Part shown: piece by piece, positions 16,138 to 23,046 of the stretch | Position numbering within the stretch: position 1 is the stretch's first letter | How the letters are laid out: each line of letters begins with the position of its first letter | Origin: Bacillota bacterium | GTDB taxonomy: Bacteria > Bacillota_C > Negativicutes > JAEYSJ01 | DNA: 37,060 bases | NCBI GenBank assembly: GCA_023434855.1 | Contig: JAEYSJ010000113.1 | Location: forward strand, 1-37,060 | Reading direction: 5' to 3' | Notes under the pieces: model-generated | The model's input: only the letters and a program-made list of their open reading frames with translations | The model's database searches: none | What the model was told of the DNA's origin: nothing | Made by a program: the position numbers and the translations under genes

Positions 16138-17139
16138 ATGAATCTACCGAAAATACCGCTTATATTTCGCGAATTATGCAATATTGATAATGTTATAGGT
16201 GTAGGCCATGGTCATAAATGGGTACGCGGCGAAAATACCGGTCAGCAAGCTATTGTCGTACTGGTACAGAAAAAAATTAAACCAACAGATTTGCAACGTA
16301 GTGCATTAATACCAAAGACTTTGGGTGGACTGCAAACTGATATCATTGAAGTAGGGGATATACGTCTCTTAAATGAGCGGACAGAAATGAGGCGTCCGGC
16401 ACAGCCGGGAATGAGTATTGGACATTATAAGGTATCTGCCGGAACATTTGGCGCAGTGGTACGTGATAATAATACCGGAGAACCATACATTTTATCTAAT
16501 AACCATGTTTTGGCTAATCTGACTGATGGCGCTGATGGACGGGCAGCAGTAGGAGATATTGTTTTGCAACCTGGAATGTTCGATGGCGGTGAACAGGGAA
16601 AAGCTGTCATCGGGCATCTCGCAAGATTTGTACCATTGCACAGGGATATTATCTCCCCCCGCTGTAAAATTGCTCAATTATTTGAGGATATGTTAAACAA
16701 ATGTATTAACTTTTTCCAACCTCAATATCGAATTCAAGTATTACGACATAATGAACAGAGCAACTTGGTTGATTGTGCCATAGCCAAACCGCTAAACAGC
16801 AATGATATTAAAGCGGAAATATTAGAATGTGGCTTATTAAATGGAATCAAAAAATCGCATGCCGGAATGATGGTTAAAAAAAGTGGGCGAAGCTCTGGGA
16901 TAACTCACAGTATCGTATTAGCCACAGAAGTGTCGGTTCGCATCAATGTGAGCCACGAGGAATATGGTATATTTAATGACCAAGTGCTCACCGGGCCAAT
17001 GAGTATGGCTGGAGACAGCGGTTCGTTAATTTTAACGGAAGATAATTACGCGGTAGGATTATTATTTGCCGGTTCTGAACAGGCGACGATGTTTAATAAA
17101 ATAGAGCATGTTTTAAATGCTTTAAATGTCTCAATTTAG
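16138..17139 (+). CDS. Trypsin-fold serine protease homologue, Nal1-like
   Basis: A 333-residue protein with the chymotrypsin-type triad in order: His in LSNNHVLAN near residue 122, Asp in NLVDCAIAKP near 213 and Ser in MAGDSGSLIL near 287. There is no signal peptide, so it is likely cytosolic or in the forespore or mother cell. Between His and Asp is a stretch with extra basic and aromatic residues (about 155-205), longer than in compact family members. GGAGGT precedes the ATG by 7 bases. It ends at a convergent palindromic terminator shared with the coat gene on the other strand. The targets are unknown; proximity to coat genes suggests, but does not show, a sporulation role. Confidence 0.75.
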   Translation: MNLPKIPLIFRELCNIDNVIGVGHGHKWVRGENTGQQAIVVLVQKKIKPTDLQRSALIPKTLGGLQTDIIEVGDIRLLNERTEMRRPAQPGMSIGHYKVSAGTFGAVVRDNNTGEPYILSNNHVLANLTDGADGRAAVGDIVLQPGMFDGGEQGKAVIGHLARFVPLHRDIISPRCKIAQLFEDMLNKCINFFQPQYRIQVLRHNEQSNLVDCAIAKPLNSNDIKAEILECGLLNGIKKSHAGMMVKKSGRSSGITHSIVLATEVSVRINVSHEEYGIFNDQVLTGPMSMAGDSGSLILTEDNYAVGLLFAGSEQATMFNKIEHVLNALNVSI

Positions 17140-17165
17140 TGAATAGTAATCATTTCAATTCTGAT

Positions 17166-17203
17166 AAAACAAAAAACCAGGACATGTCCTGGTTTTTTGT
17201 TTT
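17166..17203. terminator. Bidirectional terminator, 38-bp perfect palindrome
   Basis: A perfect palindrome centred at 17184/17185 with the core CCAGGACATGTCCTGG, flanked by A-tracts on the left and T-tracts on the right. It works for the + strand protease gene and the - strand coat gene, which converge here. Confidence 0.92.
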
Positions 17204-17206
17204 ATT

Positions 17207-17638
17207 TTATTGCCAATCCTGATAATGGGAATAATCAGTATACCCGCCGGTATTTCTACCAGACCGTCGATTAAATCTTGCTCCGGATTCCAGTTGATTA
17301 CCAAAATTTTGAGCGCCGCTAGTAACTGCGTAATTACTTGTAGCGCTATTACGATTACCATATCGGCTGCCGCGTCTTTGCGCGTTAGAAGCTGAAGGAT
17401 TATACCAGCCACGATCTTGCATAGCCTGAAACAGAGTATGTGCATTGTCATGTTCTTCATGCTGCAACTGTTCAAAAGTATTTATTACAGAAGGAGTAGA
17501 AGCTTCCGTAATGCCGTGATCATACATATGAGACATTTGTTTCTCTGAAGCTAGTAAGTCTAGCAGCATGTCCCGGTCCGAGAGCCTATTTTTATTTCCC
17601 CTGTTTGATATGTTAGAAAAACGTTTTGTATGTGCCAT
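17207..17638 (-). CDS. CotF-like spore coat protein
   Basis: A 143-residue protein. Residues about 19-80 match the Coat_F (CotF) ferritin-like helical domain, with LSDRDMLLDLLASEKQM and the helix FEQLQHEEHDNAHTLFQAM followed by GWYNP. The C-terminal 60 residues are rich in Asn, Ser, Gly, Arg and Tyr and look disordered. This is typical of coat proteins that assemble on the spore surface. GAGGTGATC precedes the ATG. It is encoded 24 bases downstream of a second small coat gene, and both are probably transcribed together by a mother-cell sigma factor. Confidence 0.8.
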   Translation of the reverse strand: MAHTKRFSNISNRGNKNRLSDRDMLLDLLASEKQMSHMYDHGITEASTPSVINTFEQLQHEEHDNAHTLFQAMQDRGWYNPSASNAQRRGSRYGNRNSATSNYAVTSGAQNFGNQLESGARFNRRSGRNTGGYTDYSHYQDWQ

Positions 17639-17662
17639 TTGATCACCTCGTTTTACTAAATA

Positions 17663-17881
17663 TTATTGATATTGATTTGTGCTGCCGAATTGGCCGAGAA
17701 GCTGTTTAATCTTATCAGCATGCTGGCGTTTGTTTTTAGAAAGGCTGAACATCAGATTTTTCAGGTCGCCGTCTTGGCACTGGTCTGCGTATATGCTGGA
17801 TTTTGCAATCCAAAGATTTTCCATTTCCAGTGCATCAGCTAAGTACATTCTTTCCTTTTGAGTAATCATGTTATAAGCCAT
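17663..17881 (-). CDS. Small CotF-like coat or spore protein
   Basis: A 72-residue mostly helical protein resembling half of a Coat_F ferritin-like unit, with ITQKERMYLADALEMENLWI and LFSLSKNKRQHADKI-like helices. AGGAGGTGAT lies 5 bases before the ATG. It is directly upstream of the larger CotF-like gene in the same direction. Upstream on this strand (17905-17945) are GTATATT and CATATTACT, weakly reminiscent of SigE/SigK elements; this is only a suggestion. Confidence 0.7.
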   Translation of the reverse strand: MAYNMITQKERMYLADALEMENLWIAKSSIYADQCQDGDLKNLMFSLSKNKRQHADKIKQLLGQFGSTNQYQ

Positions 17882-18008
17882 TAAATATCACCTCCTGAAT
17901 TAACTATACAAGTAATATGTCAGAAAGTGGCCCTAAATATACGCTTATGGAAAATGTTTGTGAAACATTAAAATATAAGGAAGTAGAGCACTTCATAGGA
18001 CATTGTTA

Positions 18009-18206
18009 TTATTCTCCAAGGACATCATATTCGCTGATGTCGCCGACATATTTTTTAGCAGTTGCATTAATCGGAAGTTCCGCTGAATATTCAAAAAAAG
18101 CGTTTTCCTTATTCTTGCTGGCAGAATTTCCATTTGCAATAAATTCTTCAGCTACTTCATATAAATTATTCGTAGAACCTGATTTATCTGATGATTTAAT
18201 TGCCAC
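18009..18206 (-). CDS. Small acidic hypothetical protein, start uncertain
   Basis: The GTG at 18206, with AAGGATGTGAG upstream, gives 65 residues rich in Ser, Asn, Ala and Glu (NNLYEVAEEFIANGN, then ISEYDVLGE at the end). I do not recognise a family. The frame stays open upstream to about 18275 and still reads like protein (YYNLELYNEILKGCELA), but contains no ATG, GTG or TTG. It is therefore either a short protein from GTG, a longer one from a non-canonical start, or a 5'-truncated remnant. An ORF on the opposite strand (17917-18255) reads less like protein and is taken as the shadow. Confidence 0.4.
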   Translation of the reverse strand: MAIKSSDKSGSTNNLYEVAEEFIANGNSASKNKENAFFEYSAELPINATAKKYVGDISEYDVLGE

Positions 18207-18291
18207 GGCAAGCTCACATCCTTTTAGTATTTCATTGTATAATTCTAAATTATAGTATTTAACAAAAGTGTATTAATATTCAAGTTATATA

Positions 18292-18320
18292 TAGACTTTA
18301 TTTCCAGAATATGGTAATAT
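18292..18320 (+). promoter_or_regulatory. Possible sigma-A promoter of the RacA-like gene
   Basis: TAGACT, a 17-base spacer and TAATAT (18315-18320). It would leave a leader of about 140 bases (18327-18468) with a GAGAA-GATA-TTCTC hairpin and otherwise nothing recognised as a riboswitch. Confidence 0.35.
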
Positions 18321-18468
18321 GTTTCTTGAGAAGGAAATTTTTACAATATAGGTTTTATATGGGTTAGAAGCTGCTGGTCTGTGGCGGGAACGTGAGAAGA
18401 TATTCTCGGGAATAATTTATGGGCCAAATAAAAACAAAAAGTTTTTAAAAAAGAAGGAGGAAAGTATT

Positions 18469-19110
18469 GTGGAAAAATGGCTTAAACCACAAGAGATTGC
18501 GGAGAAAGTGGGGATACCGTCTAAAACGTGCTATCGCTATATTAAGGATTTTTCTCCCTTTTTGCGAAAAGATGCAGATTTAATTCATTCAGATGGCATA
18601 TTGGTACTTAAAAGAGCAAGAGAAATTTTATTAGAGTCAAAAAGTATTGATCAAACTTTTGCTTTACTTAAATCTGAATTCCCGGTAATTTATGAAAATA
18701 AATTGCCTGTTGAGAGAAATTCATCGACTTTACAACTAGAAATGCACTCTGACTTGAAAAAATTACTTGTTTCGCTGGTTCAGGAAATTCATAAAATACA
18801 CGAAGCGCAATCCTGTAGAGATGAAATATATCATAAGGAACTGGAACAAACAATTATCGCCCGCCTGGAACAGCTTGAGGAAGTTCAAAACGAAAACAGA
18901 CAGTTTTTGCAAACAAAGACTCATGCTATACAGCAACATATTGAAAATATACACGAAATTACAGTAAGCAAATCAGAAGAATTAAAAGAGCAGTTGCGAA
19001 ATGATATATTTCAATTAGGTTCACGTATGGATAAGAATAGAAAGAAAGGATTTTTCTTACGGTTTTTTAATAGGTTTTCAACAAGTAAGCCCCCAGTGGA
19101 AGTTAATTAG
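18469..19110 (+). CDS. MerR-like HTH and coiled-coil protein, RacA-like
   Basis: A 213-residue protein with an N-terminal winged-helix of MerR type (WLKPQEIAEKVGIPSKTCYR, residues 4-23), a long charged helical/coiled-coil region (about 80-185) and a basic aromatic tail (RKKGFFLRFFNRF near 190-202) that could act as an amphipathic membrane anchor. This order matches Bacillus RacA, which tethers the chromosome origin to the DivIVA-marked pole during sporulation; DUF3967-type phage/plasmid proteins share the layout. The start is GTG with AAGGAGGAAAG upstream. The neighbours are spore coat genes. The RacA role is an inference from architecture, not from recognised homology. Confidence 0.6.
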   Translation: MEKWLKPQEIAEKVGIPSKTCYRYIKDFSPFLRKDADLIHSDGILVLKRAREILLESKSIDQTFALLKSEFPVIYENKLPVERNSSTLQLEMHSDLKKLLVSLVQEIHKIHEAQSCRDEIYHKELEQTIIARLEQLEEVQNENRQFLQTKTHAIQQHIENIHEITVSKSEELKEQLRNDIFQLGSRMDKNRKKGFFLRFFNRFSTSKPPVEVN

Positions 19111-19133
19111 TAAATTAAATAAAACAAATGAAA

Positions 19134-19166
19134 AATGCCCAGGTTATGCCTGGGTATTTATTTTAT
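19134..19166 (+). terminator. Rho-independent terminator of the RacA-like gene
   Basis: ATGCCCAGG pairs with CCTGGGTAT (one G-T wobble) around a short loop, followed by TTTATTTTATT. Confidence 0.75.
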
Positions 19167-19179
19167 TAGTCCCCGGGGA

Positions 19180-19208
19180 TTGAACGGAAAAAAAAATAAT
19201 GGTAAAAT
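19180..19208 (+). promoter_or_regulatory. Sigma-A-type promoter of the RNase H gene
   Basis: TTGAAC, exactly 17 bases, then TAAAAT (19203-19208), about 65 bases before the start codon. Confidence 0.55.
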
Positions 19209-19273
19209 CTATCAACAGTATATATCAGTTTCATTAAAATTTATGCACTATGAAGGGAGACATGGTTTTAATC

Positions 19274-19906
19274 ATGGCAAAAACCAAATTCTATGCTGTT
19301 AAGGTTGGCAGAAATACAGGTATATATAAGACGTGGGCCGAATGTCAAAAGCAAGTCACCGGATTCCCAGGGGCATTATTTAAGAGCTTTGCAACTGAGG
19401 ATGAGGCCGAAGAATATATTAATTCCGTTTCTTCTGTCAATTCGTCTGTCAATCATGTACATAATAAACAAGCAAATAATCACTATGACATATATGTGGA
19501 TGGCAGCTATTTTAATAAAAAATATAGCTGGGCTTTTGTTGTATATGATGGGCCAAAGGTCATACATCAGGACAGTGGCATTGGAGATAACATAGAGGCT
19601 GCCGCAATTCATAACGTTGCCGGCGAATTAGAAGCAACGGTTCAAGCTGTCCGGTGGGCGGAAACACAGGCTGTTGAATCAATTACTATTCACCATGATT
19701 ATATAGGTATTTCGGAATGGGCTACCGGTAAGTGGAAAACCAATAATAAAATAACCCAGGCTTACGCTAGCTTTATACGGTCATATTTAACTTGGGTGAC
19801 ATTTAGCAAGGTAGCTGGTCATTCAGGCATCGAAGGCAATGAGCTGGCAGACAAGCTCGCCGGAGAAGTATTAAGAGAGCGTGTTTCAAAAAACACGCAA
19901 CCTTAA
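19274..19906 (+). CDS. rnhA: Viroplasmin-domain ribonuclease H
   Basis: A roughly 210-residue RNase H type 1 with an N-terminal viroplasmin/RNase H1 hybrid-binding domain (KFYAVKVGRNTGIYKTW, residues 4-20, to AEEYI) and a C-terminal catalytic domain. The four acidic residues are visible: Asp in YVDGSY, Glu in GELEATVQA, Asp in HHDYIG and Asp in NELADKLAG. It degrades RNA in RNA:DNA hybrids. Three starts are possible (19250, 19262, 19274). The GGGAGA at 19255 is too close to 19262 and rather far from 19274; I chose 19274 because MAKTKFYAV matches the usual family start. A perfect 8-bp hairpin (19879-19898) overlaps the end of the gene. Confidence 0.85.
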   Translation: MAKTKFYAVKVGRNTGIYKTWAECQKQVTGFPGALFKSFATEDEAEEYINSVSSVNSSVNHVHNKQANNHYDIYVDGSYFNKKYSWAFVVYDGPKVIHQDSGIGDNIEAAAIHNVAGELEATVQAVRWAETQAVESITIHHDYIGISEWATGKWKTNNKITQAYASFIRSYLTWVTFSKVAGHSGIEGNELADKLAGEVLRERVSKNTQP

Positions 19907-19911
19907 TTTAA

Positions 19912-20073
19912 AGAGGCTGGTTCAAAATGTTCAGATGCAACGTTCTGATTTGATCGCTTTCACAATATAGATTGTACGACTCGCGACGAGCGTTTGAGTG
20001 AAGGCGTACAAGGGAGTACGTTGAGCGAAAAAGTAGGAGCAACGACGCAGATGGGCGTTTTGAAACAGACTCT
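19912..20073. repeat. 162-bp element with imperfect terminal inverted repeats
   Basis: The ends AGAGGCTGGTTCAAAATG... and ...GCGTTTTGAAACAGACTCT are inverted repeats (20 of 27 positions identical). The interior contains GTACGACTCGCGACGAGCG and GTACAAGGGAGTACG, short palindromic blocks, and no ORF. It resembles dispersed MITE/REP-like sequences I recall from several Firmicute genomes (the TCTGCGTCGTTGC / TTTTTCGCTCAACGTAC type), though other copies cannot be shown from this window. It lies between the RNase H gene and the radical SAM gene. Confidence 0.6.
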
Positions 20074-20136
20074 AAGAAGGTTATAGAAATAACTGAAATA
20101 TCTTATAATACGGGTATAACCAATTGGAGTGATAAT

Positions 20137-21876
20137 ATGTCCTGGGTGTTAAAGCAAAAATTGCAGCAAATTCTTCAGCGTGAGCAAGATTCAATAATTT
20201 TTTCGCCAGGCTCCCGTCAAGGTTTTGCTCTGGTTTATCCTAACACATATCACGTAGGCATGTCTAATTTGGGATATCATATTATTTATAAATGTATTAA
20301 TGATCGGGGTGATACTGCTTGCGAGCGCTTATTCCTGCCTGACAAAAAAGATATGGAGGAATACATTCGCACTAATACCCCTCTTATGACTATTGAAACA
20401 CAAAGGGCCTTATATGAATTTTCTTTGATAGGTTTCGCTGTTTCTTTTGAAATGGACTATTTCAATATTTTAAACATCTTATTTTGGGGAAAAGTTCCGC
20501 TGTTAGCTTCTGAGCGCACTGATACTGATCCGATAGTCATTATCGGCGGTCCGTGCGCAACATTTAACCCGGAACCACTGGCTGATTTTGTTGATGTATG
20601 TATTATTGGTGAAGGAGAAGAAGTAATCAACGAGTTGCTGGATGTTTATTACCAGTCGTTGAAACAAGGATTATCGCGGCAGGAAATATTAATAAAATTT
20701 AGTCAGCTTGAAGGGGTTTATGTGCCGCGCTTTTACGAACCGGTATATAATAAGGATGGGGTTATAAAAGAAATAAAAAATATGGATGGCGTACCCAATT
20801 TTATCAGCCGTCGTTGGATTAAGGATCTGGATACGTATCCGGCACACATGGCAATTGTTACAGCAGACACTGAATTTAAAGATATGTTTTTAATTGAAGT
20901 TGCCCGAGGCTGCGGCCGACACTGCCGCTTTTGTATGGCCGGTTTTTGTTTTCGTCGTCCAAGAACAAGGTCGTTAGAGAAAGTTGCCGAGGCAGTAGTT
21001 AAGGGTAAACAATATCGCAATAAGGTTGGGCTTGTTGGAGCGGCTATTTCCGATTATCCGGAAATTGACCGCCTATGTGATTTGATTCTGGAGCAGGGAA
21101 TGGGAATGTCAGTGGCTTCATTACGCGCAGATTCACTGACTGAGAAATTGGTAAAAGCTTTGGCTCTCAGCCAGCATAGAACAATTACTCTGGCTCCTGA
21201 AGCAGCCAGTGACCGGATGCGCCGGGTAATTAATAAAGGTATTACTGATGATAATATTTATAATGCGGTAGCAATGGCTATTATGGCAGGTATACCAAAT
21301 GTCAGACTATATATTATGATTGGCCTTCCTTTCGAAACCGACGACGATATTGCAGCTATAATTACTATGGCGGAAGATATTAAGCGATACATGGAAAACT
21401 TGGGGAGTAAAGGCAAGCTTTCATTAAGCATTAATCCTTTTATTCCCAAGCCGTTTACTCCTTTCCAGTGGATGCCTATGGCGAAGGTGTCGGATGTAGA
21501 ATCAAAGCTGAGAACTATAAGCGCAGCTTTTAGACAGAATAAAGGTATTGATATACTAGTCGAATCTTCTAAGGAAGCATATATTCAGGCAATATTGGCA
21601 AGGGGTGACCGCAGACTGGGCAAAGCGTTATTGACTGCCCAAAGATTAGGAGGAAGTAAAGCTTTTAAACAAGGAATGAAAGAGGCAATGCTGACGGAAG
21701 ATTTTTACTTATATCGCCAACGTAATGAAAGCACAGAAGTTTTGCCATGGAAGCACATAGATATCGGTGTTCGTGAAGACTACCTCAGGGATGAGTTTCA
21801 TAATGCTAAAACGGAAAGATATACTTCGCCGTGTATAGCAAATTGCACGCGTTGTGGTGTATGCAACAATGAGTAA
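20137..21876 (+). CDS. Radical SAM protein with B12-binding-like domain, TIGR03960 type
   Basis: A 579-residue protein. The N-terminal third is a Rossmann-like B12-binding-type domain (YPNTYHVGMSNLGYHIIYK near residue 30, IGGPCATFNPEPLADF and GEGEE). The radical SAM core has the cluster motif GCGRHCRFCMAG near 258, and the C-terminus ends in CTRCGVC, a possible extra metal site. It resembles the TIGR03960 family, whose second half (TIGR03936) is a separate gene in many bacteria but is not next to it here. The function is unknown. It is followed after 11 bases by pgeF, so the two are probably cotranscribed. A weak TATAAT lies at 20104. Confidence 0.85.
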   Translation: MSWVLKQKLQQILQREQDSIIFSPGSRQGFALVYPNTYHVGMSNLGYHIIYKCINDRGDTACERLFLPDKKDMEEYIRTNTPLMTIETQRALYEFSLIGFAVSFEMDYFNILNILFWGKVPLLASERTDTDPIVIIGGPCATFNPEPLADFVDVCIIGEGEEVINELLDVYYQSLKQGLSRQEILIKFSQLEGVYVPRFYEPVYNKDGVIKEIKNMDGVPNFISRRWIKDLDTYPAHMAIVTADTEFKDMFLIEVARGCGRHCRFCMAGFCFRRPRTRSLEKVAEAVVKGKQYRNKVGLVGAAISDYPEIDRLCDLILEQGMGMSVASLRADSLTEKLVKALALSQHRTITLAPEAASDRMRRVINKGITDDNIYNAVAMAIMAGIPNVRLYIMIGLPFETDDDIAAIITMAEDIKRYMENLGSKGKLSLSINPFIPKPFTPFQWMPMAKVSDVESKLRTISAAFRQNKGIDILVESSKEAYIQAILARGDRRLGKALLTAQRLGGSKAFKQGMKEAMLTEDFYLYRQRNESTEVLPWKHIDIGVREDYLRDEFHNAKTERYTSPCIANCTRCGVCNNE

Positions 21877-21887
21877 AAGGAGGCACT

Positions 21888-22697
21888 ATGGAATTTACTT
21901 TAAAACATAATGCAAATGGTGTGTGGTATGGTACTTTTTCTCATTTTGACCAGTTGGCTGTCAGGCATGGTATATCCAGCCGGCTTGGTGGAATTAGTGA
22001 CTTACCGTTTGCTTCATTAAATCTGGGCTTGCATACAGGCGATGAAGCCGAACGGGTGATAATCAACCGTCAACGGTTTTGCAAAGCTTTAGATATTGAT
22101 GCACTTAGAGTAGTGAATGCCGAACAGACTCATGGTGATAGGGTGGCAATCATTACTGAGGGAGATGCAGGTAAAGGAGCTACGAATTATCAGGAAGCAA
22201 TACGCGGTACTGACGCTCTGATTACAAATATACCTGGAATACCACTAATGCTTTTTTATGCCGATTGTGTGCCTGTATTGATTTTCGATCCGGTGAGCCG
22301 TGTTGTGGCAGCAATCCATGCCGGGTGGAAAGGCACCGTAGCTAAGATTGCCCAGAAAACAGTTTTTGCAATGCAGACAAATTTTGGAACGAAACCGGAG
22401 GATTGTCTGGTAGGTATTGGACCGTCAATAGGACCGTGCTGCTATGAGGTCGATGAAGTAGTAATAGGTCAATTAAAGCAGCAATTTTCAGGCTGGGAGA
22501 TGTTGGCTAAACCCCAGGGTGAACGCTGGCGTTTAAATTTATGGCAGGCAAATCGAATACAGTTAGAGGAAATCGGTGTAGTTGCCGCCAATATCGTTGT
22601 GAGTGGAATATGTACAGCATGTAACACAGAATTGTTTTTCTCATACCGGACGGAAAAGGGGCATACCGGTCGTATCGGTGCGGTTATTACCTTATAG
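21888..22697 (+). CDS. pgeF: PgeF/YfiH multicopper-oxidase-like (laccase domain) protein
   Basis: A 269-residue protein of the DUF152/YfiH family. Family motifs are SSRLGGIS, NAEQTHGDRV near residue 82, FYADCVPVLIFDP near 122, AIHAGWKGT near 145 and IGPSIGPCCYEVDEVV near 180, supplying the His/Cys zinc site. E. coli YfiH edits peptidoglycan precursors. Other members, including human LACC1, act on purine nucleosides (adenosine, methylthioadenosine), which would overlap with the salvage operon in this window. AAAGGAGG lies 6 bases before the ATG. Confidence 0.88.
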   Translation: MEFTLKHNANGVWYGTFSHFDQLAVRHGISSRLGGISDLPFASLNLGLHTGDEAERVIINRQRFCKALDIDALRVVNAEQTHGDRVAIITEGDAGKGATNYQEAIRGTDALITNIPGIPLMLFYADCVPVLIFDPVSRVVAAIHAGWKGTVAKIAQKTVFAMQTNFGTKPEDCLVGIGPSIGPCCYEVDEVVIGQLKQQFSGWEMLAKPQGERWRLNLWQANRIQLEEIGVVAANIVVSGICTACNTELFFSYRTEKGHTGRIGAVITL

Positions 22698-22716
22698 CTT
22701 TATGCGGAAAAACCGA

Positions 22717-22880
22717 TTAACCGCCAAGAACGCCAAGGTCGCCAAGAAAAGATTAAGAAAACATTGGATTTTTTTATGAATGCTTAGGAACATTAGCCGC
22801 TAGTAAGATAATATTTTTTCTGTTAAAGCAGAACTTCCTTAAAGGGTTACAAGAAATTCCTTGGCGTCCTTGGCGGTTAA
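22717..22880. repeat. Inverted-repeat element with 9-nt (CGCCAAGGA) periodicity
   Basis: The left arm TTAACCGCCAAG... (22717-22738) and the right arm (22859-22880) are inverted complements at 21 of 22 positions. Each is built of 8-9 base units ending in GCCAAG; the left arm carries a third, unpaired unit to 22746. The right arm is followed by GGTTAAACCGTTCC, closely matching GGTTAGCCGTTCC after the element at 2.9 kb. The interior has no ORF. The same architecture with a different unit suggests two members of one element class. It sits in the 330-base gap between pgeF and the regulator promoter. Confidence 0.78.
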
Positions 22881-22922
22881 ACCGTTCCTTAAAGCTTGCT
22901 AATTGCCACAAGGATTTTTTTA

Positions 22923-22951
22923 TTGCAGCTTTCTTAAAAGAACGCTATAAT
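22923..22951 (+). promoter_or_regulatory. Sigma-A promoter of the sigma54 activator gene
   Basis: TTGCAG, exactly 17 bases, then a perfect TATAAT (22946-22951). It predicts a leader of about 90 bases. Confidence 0.65.
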
Positions 22952-22983
22952 GATAAATAAAACGTCGGATTTTTGACACTGGC

Positions 22984-23024
22984 AAAGATGCTAATACTCT
23001 GTTAATTGAGCAAGGCATCTTTTT
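22984..23024 (+). terminator. Possible attenuator hairpin in the regulator leader
   Basis: AAAGATGC (22984-22991) pairs perfectly with GCATCTTT (23015-23022) across a 23-base loop and ends in a T-run, between the promoter and the ribosome-binding site. It could attenuate expression of the regulator or terminate upstream transcription. Confidence 0.45.
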
Positions 23025-23046
23025 GGTTTTTAGGGAGGTATTTAAC

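Noticed and set aside
17917..18255. + strand ORF of 112 codons
   Set aside because: Its sequence reads as the complement of a more protein-like - strand frame, and no ribosome-binding site fits its start.
18327..18468. Riboswitch in the leader of the RacA-like gene
   Set aside because: Only one short hairpin is evident and none of the known riboswitch cores I could check by eye match.
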